A DNA stretch of 64,000 bases. It comes from BOG-931 sp963781725 (lineage in GTDB: Bacteria; Pseudomonadota; Alphaproteobacteria; Rhizobiales; Xanthobacteraceae). Below, piece after piece: positions 41,744-50,177 of this stretch. The stretch is from positions 3,410,001 to 3,474,000 of the forward strand of contig CAWAGV010000002.1 of assembly GCA_963781725.1 (NCBI GenBank). The letters run 5' to 3'. Position 1 is the stretch's first letter; the number at the start of each line of letters is the position of its first letter. The notes under the pieces were generated by a model. That model worked only from the letters and a program-made list of their open reading frames with translations. It was not told the origin of the DNA and ran no database searches. Both the position numbers and the translations under genes were made by a program.

Positions 41744-42825
41744 CAGAAATTGACGATGATCTTGCCGAACACCTGGCGGCTCTCGAGGCGCGCCAGTCCG
41801 CGTTCGAAGTCGGCCAGCGCCACCTCGGTGTCGATCACCGGGTTCAGCCCCGATGCCATCTTGGCGAGACTTTCCCGGATGTTGCGGATCGAGCAGCCGA
41901 ACGATCCGAAGATGCGATATTGCTGCAAATAGAGCTGGAACAGATTGAAGGTGATCGACTGGCCCGATGTCGAGCCGCAGGTGACGAGCCGGCCGCCGCG
42001 TTTGAGGCAAAGCAGCGAGCCGTTGAAGGTGTCCGGTCCGACATGCTCGAAGGCGACATCGACGCCTTTCTTGCCGGTGAGTTTGCGCACGATGGTCTCG
42101 AAACGATCGGTGCGATAATTGATGACATGATCAGCGCCGAGCGCCTTGGCCTTCTCCGCCTTGGCATCGTCGCCGACCGTGGTGATGACGGTGGCGCCGA
42201 TCGCCTTTGCCATCTTGATCGCCGTGGTGCCGATGCCGGAACCGCCGGCCTGAACCAGGATCGTCTCGCCGGGTTCGAGTTTGGCATTGTCGAACAGCAT
42301 GTGCTGCACGGTGCCGAACGCAACCGGCGCACAGGCTGCATCGCGGAAACTCACGCCGGCCGGTATCGGGACGACGAGCCGGGCCGGCATGTTGATCAGG
42401 TCGCGGGCAAAGCCGTCGACATGAAAGCCCATGATGCCGGAGACGTTTTCGCACAGGTTGTCGCGGCCCTCGCGACAGGCCTTGCAGGTGCCGCAGGTGT
42501 TTGCGCCATAGGCAACCACGCGGTCACCGAGCTTCAACGCCGTTACCTCTGCGCCCGCAGCCACGATTTCGCCGGCAGCTTCCACGCCGACGATGAGCGG
42601 CAACTTGCGCTTGGCGAAAGCCATGCCGCGCCAGCCCCACACGTCGATGTGGTTGAGGCCGATGGCTTTGACGCGGATCTGCACCTCGCCGGCCGCGGGG
42701 GCAGGGGGCGCCGCGATGTCGAGGAGCTCGATCTTGCGGTCGCTGACCAGCGTCAGCGCGCGGATGGTCCCGCCTGCTGCGGCGCGCTGTTCTCCGCCAA
42801 CGGCCGGGGCTGCGACGTCGGTCAC
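41743..42825 (-). CDS. Zinc-type alcohol dehydrogenase of the VLCFA cluster
   Basis: A 360-residue medium-chain dehydrogenase. The GroES-like catalytic domain (IGLNHIDVWGWRGMA, GVEAAGEIVAAGAEV) has a structural zinc lobe with four cysteines in CGTCKACREGRDNLCE. A Rossmann domain follows (VQAGGSGIGTTAIKMAKAIGA). It corresponds to the adh2XL position of the rhizobial acpXL cluster and may act on an acyl intermediate; its exact step is not established. The start is taken as GTG 42825: GGGAG precedes it and it overlaps the fabF1-like stop as GTGA. An upstream ATG at 42852 would overlap more and lacks a better site. Confidence 0.86.
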   Translation of the reverse strand: MTDVAAPAVGGEQRAAAGGTIRALTLVSDRKIELLDIAAPPAPAAGEVQIRVKAIGLNHIDVWGWRGMAFAKRKLPLIVGVEAAGEIVAAGAEVTALKLGDRVVAYGANTCGTCKACREGRDNLCENVSGIMGFHVDGFARDLINMPARLVVPIPAGVSFRDAACAPVAFGTVQHMLFDNAKLEPGETILVQAGGSGIGTTAIKMAKAIGATVITTVGDDAKAEKAKALGADHVINYRTDRFETIVRKLTGKKGVDVAFEHVGPDTFNGSLLCLKRGGRLVTCGSTSGQSITFNLFQLYLQQYRIFGSFGCSIRNIRESLAKMASGLNPVIDTEVALADFERGLARLESRQVFGKIIVNF

Positions 42826-44102
42826 GCCGGCTCCCGAGTCATCACCAGGCATACGTTCTGGCCGCCGAAGCCGAACGAATTGGAAATCGCGCGCCGCACC
42901 CGGGCATCGCGCGCCTTGTTCGGCACGACGTCGAGCGTAATCGCGGGATCGGGCACGGTGTAATTGATGGTGGGCGGAATCCGCTGATGCTCGAGCGTCA
43001 AAAAGCTGAATGCCGCCTCGACGGCGCCCGCCGCGGTCAGTGCGTGTCCGATCATCGATTTGTTCGAGGAGATCGGAATGTTGCGGATGTGCTCTCCGAA
43101 CACGGTCGAGACGCCGAGATACTCCATCTTGTCGTTCTCCGGCGTCGAAGTGCCGTGCGCGTTGATGTAATCGACGTCTTCCGGTCCGATGCAGGCGTCG
43201 GCCAGCGCGTTCTTCATGCAGGCGATGATTGGCTTGCCGTCGGGGCTCGACCGGGTGCGGTGGAAGGAGTCCGACTTTTCTCCGCAGCCTTCGAGGATGC
43301 CGAGGATGCGGGCGCCGCGCGCTTGCGCGTGGTCGAGATCTTCCAGCACCAGCGCGGCGGCGCCTTCGGCAAGCACGAAGCCGTCGCGATTTTTCGAGAA
43401 CGGCTTCGAAGCTTGTTCCGGCGGATCGTTCTGGGTCGAAAGCGCGGAAAGCAGCGAGAAGCGCACCAGCGATTCCGGCGTCAGCGAGCCGTCGGCGGCC
43501 ACGGCAAGCGCCGCCTGGCACTCGCCGCGCCGCACCGCTTCGACGCCAAGCTGGATCGCGCTGCCGCCGGACGCGCAAGCGGTATTGAGCGAGATCGGCG
43601 AGCCCTCAGTGCCGAAATGAGCGGCGAGTTGCTCGCCGAGAATTCCGTATTTGAGCGACTGATGAATGTTCTTGAAGCGGGGGTCGCGCGCGATGCCGGT
43701 CAACTCCGCGTAGCCGGCGTCGTCCTTCAGCCCGGCTTCGTTCGCCATGGCGATGCGATAGTGCCACTCGATTTCCAGCGGCGGAGCGGCGAAAAACAGC
43801 GGTCCTGGAAACCGGCCCTTGCTGCCGATGCCGGATTCCGCGATGGCTTCCTCGCCGGCGAGCGTCGCAATCCGCTCGGAAAATTCCGCGGGCGACATGT
43901 AATCCTTGTAGACGTCGTTGACCGCGCCCGCGATCGTCGTGCGCAGGCTTTCGGTCGGAAAACGGCTGATCGAGCGAATTCCGGACTGCCCGGCGGTCAG
44001 CTTCGCCCAGTTGTCGGTTTTGCCGACGCCGAGGGATGAGACGACGCCGATGCCGGTGACGGCGACGATGGGACGACCGGCTTTGTCACGCTTCGGTGCC
44101 AT
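42822..44102 (-). CDS. Beta-ketoacyl-ACP synthase II-type enzyme (fabF1 of the VLCFA cluster)
   Basis: A 426-residue condensing enzyme. The active-site triad is complete: Cys176 in NTACASGGSAIQ, His in NAHGTSTPEND, and His in NKSMIGHALTAAGAVEA, with the GFGGQN end motif. It should elongate acyl-AcpXL with malonyl units. The ATG at 44102 follows the fabF2-like stop by 11 bases. The next gene overlaps its stop by 4 bases. In rhizobia the corresponding gene (fabF1XL) works together with a second KS, as seen here. Confidence 0.92.
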   Translation of the reverse strand: MAPKRDKAGRPIVAVTGIGVVSSLGVGKTDNWAKLTAGQSGIRSISRFPTESLRTTIAGAVNDVYKDYMSPAEFSERIATLAGEEAIAESGIGSKGRFPGPLFFAAPPLEIEWHYRIAMANEAGLKDDAGYAELTGIARDPRFKNIHQSLKYGILGEQLAAHFGTEGSPISLNTACASGGSAIQLGVEAVRRGECQAALAVAADGSLTPESLVRFSLLSALSTQNDPPEQASKPFSKNRDGFVLAEGAAALVLEDLDHAQARGARILGILEGCGEKSDSFHRTRSSPDGKPIIACMKNALADACIGPEDVDYINAHGTSTPENDKMEYLGVSTVFGEHIRNIPISSNKSMIGHALTAAGAVEAAFSFLTLEHQRIPPTINYTVPDPAITLDVVPNKARDARVRRAISNSFGFGGQNVCLVMTREPA

Positions 44103-44113
44103 GCTGTTTCCCT

Positions 44114-45301
44114 TCACCCAACCAGTTCGACCACTGCAAGCCCTTCGCCGCGCCAGTTGCCGACGCTGGTGACCAGAACCTGCGAAAGCCCTTGCGGACT
44201 TTCGCCGGTATCGCCGCTGCCGGTCGGCATGAACAGCTTGCCATGCTCGATGGCGGCGCAGGCGATCCCCAGATTGGCCACGAACTGGGTTTCGACCCCA
44301 TGCCCGATATACGTACCGGTATTGCGAACCGGAAGACCGATGTCCTTGAGCACAGTCCGCTCCGCCGACGTGGCCGGCTCGATCCCGGAAGCGCCGGAGA
44401 TAATTGCGGCGTGGCCGCGGTCGATCTTGTTCGCGACCGTATCCCACTGCCGGCGCAGCGCGGCCTCGGATTCGCCTGGGCCGCGGGTATTACGATCGGC
44501 ATAAATCTCCGAAAGGCGCGCGCAGGGCGTCGCGCCGCGTGCTTTCGCATGCTCCGGGCTCTCCAGCACGAGGAACGCGCCCATGGTGGCAAAGGCAATG
44601 CCGCCGTCGGGACCGCGATCCCATACCGGCGCGAATTTATTACGCAGCAGCACGTGGCCGAGTTCAAAGGCGAGCAATACGTCCCAGCGGGCGCCGTTAT
44701 ACGAGCCGCCGACCAGGGTCAGTTCGCTCTGGCCCGCGGCAATGCGCGCCTGTGCGACGCGAACGGCGTCGAGGCCGGCTGCTTCCTCGCCCATGAACGT
44801 GCGTGACGAGCCGACGACGCCATGGACCAGCGAGATATTGCCGGCCAGCAGGTTGGGCAGTTGCGCCAGGAACAAAGTGGGGCGCAGATCGCTCATCAGC
44901 CGTTCATTGAGGAACGCTTCCGGCTTGTTCGATTTCCGCACGCCGGCGAGGATGGCGTTGTCGGCCGCGATGTCGCGCTCGCCGCCGCCGGCGGCGACAA
45001 TCATGTCGGTCCGGTCGAGCAGGTCGGCCTTGCCGGCAATTCCGGCGTCACTCAGCGCCAGCCCGGCCGCGTAGGTCCCGGCGCGCTGCCACAGCTCCAT
45101 CTGCCGCTGATCCGCTTTCTTCGGGATCTGTTTGTCGAAGCTCATCGCCGGCAGCGGATGCACGATGTAGGGCGCAAAGGTCTTGTCGTCGTACGGCGGA
45201 GGCGCGCCGCTCGCGAGCGCGGCCCAATTCGTCTCCAGCCCCTCGCCGAGACAGGTGAGCAAACCGACGCCGGTGATCCACACCTCGCGGCGGCCGCTCA
45301 C
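44114..45301 (-). CDS. Ketosynthase-like protein lacking the active-site Cys (fabF2 of the VLCFA cluster)
   Basis: A 395-residue thiolase-fold protein clearly related to beta-ketoacyl-ACP synthases (VWITGVGLLTCLGEGLETNWAAL, the GGxYN strand and the NTGTYIGHGVETQF region). The elbow where FabF has TACASG reads VVGSSRTFMGEEAAG, so Ser165/166 stand where Cys is expected. The middle histidine motif (NAHGT) reads ISGASGIEP. Only the last GH is kept. It is therefore probably a non-condensing partner, like a chain-length factor, of the fabF1-like enzyme. The start is GTG 45301, overlapping the fabZ stop (GTGA). Confidence 0.87.
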   Translation of the reverse strand: MSGRREVWITGVGLLTCLGEGLETNWAALASGAPPPYDDKTFAPYIVHPLPAMSFDKQIPKKADQRQMELWQRAGTYAAGLALSDAGIAGKADLLDRTDMIVAAGGGERDIAADNAILAGVRKSNKPEAFLNERLMSDLRPTLFLAQLPNLLAGNISLVHGVVGSSRTFMGEEAAGLDAVRVAQARIAAGQSELTLVGGSYNGARWDVLLAFELGHVLLRNKFAPVWDRGPDGGIAFATMGAFLVLESPEHAKARGATPCARLSEIYADRNTRGPGESEAALRRQWDTVANKIDRGHAAIISGASGIEPATSAERTVLKDIGLPVRNTGTYIGHGVETQFVANLGIACAAIEHGKLFMPTGSGDTGESPQGLSQVLVTSVGNWRGEGLAVVELVG

Positions 45302-45774
45302 TTCACCGGCTCCTTGAACGGGAACTGCAAACGCGCCGCCCAGTCGCGGATCGCCTTGCGGAATTGCGGATTCGGATAAGGCAGCATGCGGTAGGTAATC
45401 TGCGCGTTGCAGACCACCTTGCCGTCGCGAAGTCCTTTGATTTCACCGACGGTGAACCCCGAACCCTCGTGGATGACCTTGCCTTCGAATTCCAGCGTAT
45501 CGCCGGGAAAGACCGCGGTGCGCATCTTTCCTTCCTTGACGCCGGCGAGGATCGGCATCTGGTCGAAGTTCACCAGCGCGCTGGCGAGCCAGCCTGTGGT
45601 CTGCGCCATGCACTCGATCAGCAGCACCCCCGGCATCAGCGGATAGCCAGGGAAATGGCCTTCGAACACCGGGCTCTCGTTCGCTTTCGGAAGGGTGCAT
45701 GTGGTGCGGATCAGGCGCGCGCCGACGTCGACGTCGACGATACGGTCGAGCATCTGAAAATATTCAAGACGCAT
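45298..45774 (-). CDS. 3-hydroxyacyl-ACP dehydratase (FabZ-type, VLCFA cluster)
   Basis: A 158-residue hot-dog-fold dehydratase. The active-site helix and loop FEGHFPGYPLMPGVLLIECMAQ give catalytic His40 and Glu54. It removes water from 3-hydroxyacyl-AcpXL during elongation of the very long chain. The ATG at 45774 lies 11 bases after the acpXL stop, and its own stop overlaps the fabF2-like GTG start by 4 bases. The frame is open further upstream, but that would overlap acpXL. Confidence 0.92.
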   Translation of the reverse strand: MRLEYFQMLDRIVDVDVGARLIRTTCTLPKANESPVFEGHFPGYPLMPGVLLIECMAQTTGWLASALVNFDQMPILAGVKEGKMRTAVFPGDTLEFEGKVIHEGSGFTVGEIKGLRDGKVVCNAQITYRMLPYPNPQFRKAIRDWAARLQFPFKEPVK

Positions 45775-45785
45775 GGGGCGCGCCC

Positions 45786-46067
45786 TCAGGCGCCTTTGGC
45801 AGCGATCAGTTCGTCGATCCGGTCGCTTAGATTCTTCAGAACGAAGTACTGATCCGTCGTGGCCTTGCCGTCGTTGACTTCCTGGGTCCACTGCTCGAGC
45901 GGCAATTTGATGCCAAAGGCCTTGTCGATGGCGAACGCGATATCGAGGAAATCGAGACTGTCGATCTCGAGATCGTTGATCGCATGGCTTTCCGGCTTAA
46001 TGTTTTCACGCGGAATGTCGCAAGTTTCCGCAATGATTTCAGCCACTTTATCGAACGTCGTGGACAT
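45786..46067 (-). CDS. acpXL: Specialised acyl carrier protein AcpXL
   Basis: A 93-residue acidic carrier protein. The phosphopantetheine Ser37 lies in EIDSLDFLDIAFAIDKAFG. The C-terminal extension (TTDQYFVLKNLSDRIDELIAAKGA) and the length set AcpXL apart from the housekeeping AcpP of about 79 residues. It carries the growing 27-hydroxyoctacosanoyl-type chain for lipid A in rhizobia. It is the first gene of the six-gene leftward operon acpXL, fabZ, fabF2, fabF1, adh, lpxXL. Confidence 0.94.
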   Translation of the reverse strand: MSTTFDKVAEIIAETCDIPRENIKPESHAINDLEIDSLDFLDIAFAIDKAFGIKLPLEQWTQEVNDGKATTDQYFVLKNLSDRIDELIAAKGA

Positions 46068-46372
46068 CAGGCACGCTCTTTATATCACGGCATGAATTCG
46101 CGCCGTAAACGGCGCAGCGAACGCCCGATCGTCTGTCCGGGCCCCTCAGGTCGAACGCCCCGTATAGCGAAGGACGGGGGCAAGTTCAACGGCGGAAGCC
46201 CTCGGCAAAGCAGGTTATCCGGCGTTACGAGGGGCCTTCTAAGCCGTTGCGCCGGCTTGCGGATCACGCCGAGCGCGGAGCCGTCCGACGGCTTGTTCGG
46301 TGCCCGAAAAGACGCCAACATCGCGGGGAACCGCCCATCCGCTGTGGAACAGGGGCGTGTCGGGAGGACATC
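46068..46372. other. 305-base divergent intergenic region
   Basis: This lies between acpXL (left) and the GlcG/HbpS-like gene (right) and must contain both promoters. No gene is seen. No clear promoter boxes or operator could be assigned. The right end carries the GGGAGGA ribosome site of the next gene. Confidence 0.5.
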
Positions 46373-46867
46373 GTGCAGTACCCGCTTCGGCTCGCTGGCC
46401 TGACGCTCATTGCCGCCACGCTGGCGCCGTCTCTGGCCGGCGCCCAGGTGCTGACGCAGCGCGACGTATCGCTCAAAATGGCGCTGACAATCGCCGAAGC
46501 CGCGATCGCGGAATGTGAGAAGGCCGGGAACGACGTGTCCGTCGCAGTCGTCGACCGCGCCGGACGACTGCGCGTCTTCCTCCAGGGCGACAAGGCCGCG
46601 CCCCACAACATCGAACTGGCGCAGCGCAAGGCTTACACGGCGCGCACCTTCGGGCGTTCCTCGGCGGAGTGGTCGGAGCGTACGGCGGCCGGATCGGAGC
46701 TGGCGGCGCAACGGCAGCTCGAGCACGTCATCGCGCTTCGCGGCGGCATACCCATCAAGGTCGGCAATGAAACGATCGGCGCGGTCGGCGTCAGCGGATC
46801 CACCTCGATCGGCGACGAGGCTTGCGCCGTGGCCGGCGTGGAGAAGGTGGCTGATCAGCTGAAATAG
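46373..46867 (+). CDS. GlcG/HbpS-type haem-binding domain secreted protein
   Basis: A 164-residue protein with a signal peptide (QYPLRLAGLTLIAATLAPSLAGAQ) and one GlcG/HbpS domain (DUF336, about residues 28-160): MALTIAEAAIAECEKAGNDVSVAVVDRAGRLRVFLQGDKA, AYTARTFGRSSAE and GGIPIKVGNETIGAVGVSG. Related proteins bind haem or corrinoids or act in sensing; none is proven here. The start is GTG 46373 because GGGAGGA lies 4 bases before it and the signal peptide begins there; upstream in-frame sequence is not protein-like. Confidence 0.85.
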   Translation: MQYPLRLAGLTLIAATLAPSLAGAQVLTQRDVSLKMALTIAEAAIAECEKAGNDVSVAVVDRAGRLRVFLQGDKAAPHNIELAQRKAYTARTFGRSSAEWSERTAAGSELAAQRQLEHVIALRGGIPIKVGNETIGAVGVSGSTSIGDEACAVAGVEKVADQLK

Positions 46868-46879
46868 CCAAGGCCCGCG

Positions 46880-47215
46880 CTACTGTTTCACCGGCATCGT
46901 GATCGGTGCGCAGTTTTGCCGGCCTTGCATCAGGCAGTCCTGCGTCTTTTCCATATCGGTGATGGTGTCGGCGATCCAGACGCCGAACCCGACCAGCGCC
47001 GAAACGATCATCACGGCGATGACGTTCATCACCATGCGGTGGCGATAGTCGATATGCGCGTCTTCTTCCTCGTATTGCGCCAGATCGTCGAATGTCTCGG
47101 GATGGCTATCACCCATGGCGGCGGGCGGCTGAACGGGCGTGCGGGCGCGCAGCTGAAACTGCAGGATCTGACCCGATCCCCGCGGCGCGCTCAGATCTGA
47201 TCGACTGTCCACCAC
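46880..47215 (-). CDS. Small single-pass membrane protein (hypothetical)
   Basis: A 111-residue protein. A soluble, acidic N-terminal part (ETFDDLAQYEEEDAHIDYRHR) precedes one membrane helix (about residues 61-83, MVMNVIAVMIVSALVGFGVWIA). A short outer end with two cysteines follows (DCLMQGRQNCAPI), suggesting a periplasmic disulfide. The family is not recognised. It faces the GlcG/HbpS-like gene tail to tail with 12 bases between. Confidence 0.7.
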   Translation of the reverse strand: MVDSRSDLSAPRGSGQILQFQLRARTPVQPPAAMGDSHPETFDDLAQYEEEDAHIDYRHRMVMNVIAVMIVSALVGFGVWIADTITDMEKTQDCLMQGRQNCAPITMPVKQ

Positions 47216-47383
47216 GTCAGGTCACCCCGTGCTTCGCTCCGAATATAGCGTCTTTGCGCGCCCGTTTCCTGCGGCATTGTGCATAGCTGCATCGTTTCAA
47301 GTTGCCGTGAACTGGCCTAGAATCTTTCCTAAGAATCTTGGCTGGTCATCATAACGATATTGATGCGCAGGACGGAGCAATTT

Positions 47384-47959
47384 ATGACAAATATCGCAGG
47401 AAGAATGAGCCGGTGCGGCGTGGCCGTTGTTTGGGCGCTTGGATTGTCGGCGATTTGGGCGACCGTCGGGCACGCAGCCGATTACGACGTTGGTTCGATC
47501 CACATCAGCCAGCCATGGGCGCGCGCAACTCCCAAGGGTGCCACCTCGGCCGCCGCCTATATGACGCTCACGAATAGTGGAAAAACGCCGGATCGGGTGA
47601 GCTGCATGTCGAGTGACGCCAGCGCCGAATGTCAGATCCACTCGATGACGATGGACAATGGCGTGATGGTGATGCGGCCGGTCGAGGGAGGTCTCGAAAT
47701 CAAGCCGGGCGAGACCGTGACGCTGAAACCCGGCAGCTTCCACATGATGCTGCTCAACCTCAAGCACCCGCTGGAGCAGGGCAATTCGCTGCATGCGACG
47801 CTGAAGTTCGACAGCGCCGGGACGGTCCAGGTTGACTATCCGATCGCAGCGATCGGTGCCGCCGCGCCCGGTGCGCGTGCGGGCGGCGGCAGCATGATGC
47901 AGAGCGGCGGCATGATGGGTCCGAAGGGCGGCGCGATGGCGCCGATGAACAAGCAGTAG
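47384..47959 (+). CDS. PCu(A)C-type periplasmic copper chaperone with Met/Gly-rich tail
   Basis: A 191-residue protein. The signal peptide (about residues 1-32, ending GHAADY) precedes a cupredoxin-like PCu(A)C domain: ISQPWARATPKGATSAAAYMTL, then the copper ligands His and Met in CQIHSMTMDNGVMVMRPV and HMM in LKPGSFHMMLLNLKHPL. Such chaperones deliver Cu(I) to the CuA site of cytochrome oxidase. The C-terminal 25 residues (GGGSMMQSGGMMGPKGGAM and so on) are Met/Gly-rich, a possible second copper site. ATG 47384 is chosen over 47363 because GGAG is spaced 7 bases from it. Confidence 0.88.
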   Translation: MTNIAGRMSRCGVAVVWALGLSAIWATVGHAADYDVGSIHISQPWARATPKGATSAAAYMTLTNSGKTPDRVSCMSSDASAECQIHSMTMDNGVMVMRPVEGGLEIKPGETVTLKPGSFHMMLLNLKHPLEQGNSLHATLKFDSAGTVQVDYPIAAIGAAAPGARAGGGSMMQSGGMMGPKGGAMAPMNKQ

Positions 47960-47983
47960 CGCGACGCCGCCGCGCAGCGAGAA

Positions 47984-48562
47984 CTACTTCTTGGCGTTGA
48001 ACGGCGGCTTGGTGCCTTGCGGTAGCGGCGCCTGGAACGTGTTGAGCGTCATCGACACCATGGCGTAGTAGCCAAGGATACCGACCAGTTCGATGGTGCC
48101 GGCTTCGCCAAGCACCTTCTTGACGCGGTTATACGCTCCCGTGCTGACTCGCTTGGTCGAATAGAGCTCCTTGACGAAGGCGTAGATCGCCTGCTCGTCC
48201 TTGGGAGCCTTCTTCGGCATGCGGCCCGCCTGGATATCGCGGACGGTTTCCGGCTTTACGCCGGCCTTTTCAGCCATCGGCGCGTGCATGAACCACTCGT
48301 ACTGCGCCTTCCAGTGCTGCGCCGTGCAGAGGATGGCGAACTCCGAAAGCCGCGGCGTTACGCTGGTCTTGAAGCGCAAATGGCCGCCGAGTTTTTGCGC
48401 GAGCTCGCCGAACGTCGGCGAATGCAGATAGATTGCGAACGGACCCGACATTTTGAACTGTCCGCGCGGACCGGCTTTGATCGAGTCCGCCAATGCGTTC
48501 TGTTCGGGCGTGAGTTTGTTCTGATCGAGTTTGGTCAGACGCGGCGATTGCATATCGGCCAT
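47984..48562 (-). CDS. Carboxymuconolactone decarboxylase-family protein
   Basis: A 192-residue all-helical protein of the CMD/AhpD-like family: HLRFKTSVTPRLSEFAILCTAQHWKAQYEWFMHAPMAEKAGV is the core. The CxxC pair of AhpD is absent (only one Cys, in ILCTAQ), so it is not a typical AhpD peroxidase partner. Members of this subgroup are often annotated simply as CMD-family. ATG 48562 follows AGGAAA. It is transcribed leftward, downstream of the class II aldolase gene. Confidence 0.85.
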   Translation of the reverse strand: MADMQSPRLTKLDQNKLTPEQNALADSIKAGPRGQFKMSGPFAIYLHSPTFGELAQKLGGHLRFKTSVTPRLSEFAILCTAQHWKAQYEWFMHAPMAEKAGVKPETVRDIQAGRMPKKAPKDEQAIYAFVKELYSTKRVSTGAYNRVKKVLGEAGTIELVGILGYYAMVSMTLNTFQAPLPQGTKPPFNAKK

Positions 48563-48658
48563 AGTTTTCCTCAGCTTCCTCTTGGGCGTGGGACGGGCAG
48601 GGCGCCTCGTCCTTGATGATTGTTGTCTGGCAAAGCTACGCGAGTAACCCGTTTGCGG

Positions 48659-49468
48659 CTAGCGCCGCTTCCCGGTTTTGCGCTTCTTCGCGGCTTTTGC
48701 CTTCGCTGCGGCGGGCTTCGCGCTCTTGGCAGCGGCCGCGCGCTTCGCCGGCATCAGGCCGGCCTTTTCCACCTGCCGCACCCAATAGTCCCAGGCCCGG
48801 TTGGTCGACGGCGGCCGCTCCTGGTGGGCCGCCGTCAGTGTGATCTCACCGGGTGACAGCGAGTTGACGTGGCCGTGCGCGATGGCCTGGCTTAGCAACT
48901 TGCAATTGTCGGAGCTGAATACGGTGCGGAAGGTCATGTTGCGTAGGCTCGTGCCTGCGACTGTCGCTCCGTGCCGGCGCATCAGCACCATCCAGTGCGG
49001 GCCGAGCGCGCGTGCGAGCGAAGCGCCTTCTTCCGGCTTGATGACCAGCATGTTGGTATCGCCGAATTCGTCGCGCTGATCCCAGAAGGGTATTTTCCCG
49101 GCCACGGCCGCCAGGTGAAACACCGGGACGATCTCCCTTCCAGAAATGGCAAAGGGGAGAACGGTATGAGCATGGTGATGAACGACGGCGTGAACGTCGG
49201 GCCGCGCCTTGTAGATTTCGCCGTGGATCACCCGCTCGCTGTAGAGCCGGAACTCGGTCGGCTTCACCGGCTCGGAGTTGAGATTGAGTTCGACGATGTC
49301 CGATATTTCCGCAAGCTCCGGAGCGCGATGGCGGGGAATGAAGTAGCGCGACGGGTCGTTGGGATTGCGTACGCTGACGTGCCCGAACGCATCCAGAATC
49401 TTTTCATTGGCAAGAATGCGCGTGGCGACAATCAATTCATGCAGCGTCTCGGCGAGCGTGTCCGGCAT
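48659..49468 (-). CDS. Class II aldolase/adducin-family protein with Lys/Ala-rich tail
   Basis: A 269-residue protein. The aldolase/adducin domain (about residues 1-225) contains ILDAFGHVSVRNPNDPSRYFI, the zinc-binding VHAVVHHHAHTVLPF and MRRHGATVAGTSLRNMTFRTVF. The last 35 residues are Lys/Ala-rich (KRAAAAKSAKPAAAKAKAAKKRKTGKRR in two stretches), like histone H1-type or DNA-binding tails, which is unusual for this family. The reaction is not known; relatives are sugar-phosphate aldolases or decarboxylases. ATG 49468 has GGAG upstream. It lies 16 bases after the methyltransferase gene. Confidence 0.85.
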   Translation of the reverse strand: MPDTLAETLHELIVATRILANEKILDAFGHVSVRNPNDPSRYFIPRHRAPELAEISDIVELNLNSEPVKPTEFRLYSERVIHGEIYKARPDVHAVVHHHAHTVLPFAISGREIVPVFHLAAVAGKIPFWDQRDEFGDTNMLVIKPEEGASLARALGPHWMVLMRRHGATVAGTSLRNMTFRTVFSSDNCKLLSQAIAHGHVNSLSPGEITLTAAHQERPPSTNRAWDYWVRQVEKAGLMPAKRAAAAKSAKPAAAKAKAAKKRKTGKRR

Positions 49469-49484
49469 GTTTACTCCGTTCCGG

Positions 49485-50087
49485 TTATTTTGTTGCGACA
49501 AGATCGATGAGGGCGGACATGCCGGCATGCGAACTGCCTTCGCTCATGACCGCGTCGTATTCGCGGATGTCGAGCTTCGCCATATCGCCAAAAGCTGCCT
49601 GAAAGATTTCGCGCGTGTAGGTGCGGGCCACATCCGAAGGGCCACCGGTCTTGTATTCAAGCTGCTTGGGACGATAACCCTCAACTAGCAGCAGGCCGCC
49701 GGGCGAAACCGCCGCTTTGAGGTTTGCGAAGAAGGCGTCCCGGTCACGGGGCTCGACAAATATGAAGATCGCGACGACGACGTCGAAGGCATTCCTGGGC
49801 CAGCGCCACTTGGTCACGTCGGCGACTTCCGTGCGCAGCGTCACGCCGCGCTCCGCCGCCAGCGCCTGGGATTTCGCAACGCCGGCGGGTGAAAGGTCGA
49901 TGGTCAGCACGTCGAGGCCTTGTTCAGCGAGCCAGACCCCGTTGCGGCCTTCACCGTCCGCGACCGAGAGTGCAGTCTTGCGGCCGCGCAATAACGGCGC
50001 TTGCGACTTCAAAAAGGCATTCGGCTCTTTGCCGAAGGCGTAATCAGGGCCGCCGAAGCGCTTCTCCCACCGTTCCAGTTCCGACAT
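49485..50087 (-). CDS. SAM-dependent methyltransferase (TehB-like)
   Basis: A 200-residue class I methyltransferase. Motif I is ALSVADGEGRNGVWLAEQGLDVLTIDLSPAGV, followed by motif-II-like FDVVVAIFIFVEP and LLLVEGYRPKQLEYKTGGP. The N-terminus (ERWEKRFGGPDYAFGKEPNAFL) is typical of the TehB/thiopurine-like group. The substrate is unknown. AGGAAAG precedes ATG 50087. It probably forms an operon with the class II aldolase and perhaps the CMD gene. Confidence 0.88.
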   Translation of the reverse strand: MSELERWEKRFGGPDYAFGKEPNAFLKSQAPLLRGRKTALSVADGEGRNGVWLAEQGLDVLTIDLSPAGVAKSQALAAERGVTLRTEVADVTKWRWPRNAFDVVVAIFIFVEPRDRDAFFANLKAAVSPGGLLLVEGYRPKQLEYKTGGPSDVARTYTREIFQAAFGDMAKLDIREYDAVMSEGSSHAGMSALIDLVATK

Positions 50088-50177
50088 TGCTTTCCTTTGG
50101 CTTTCCCTTGACGTTTCCTGCGAGCTTTTGGGCGCATGTTTTGGCATCATGGCGCGCATCGCGCTAGGGAGTATCCG

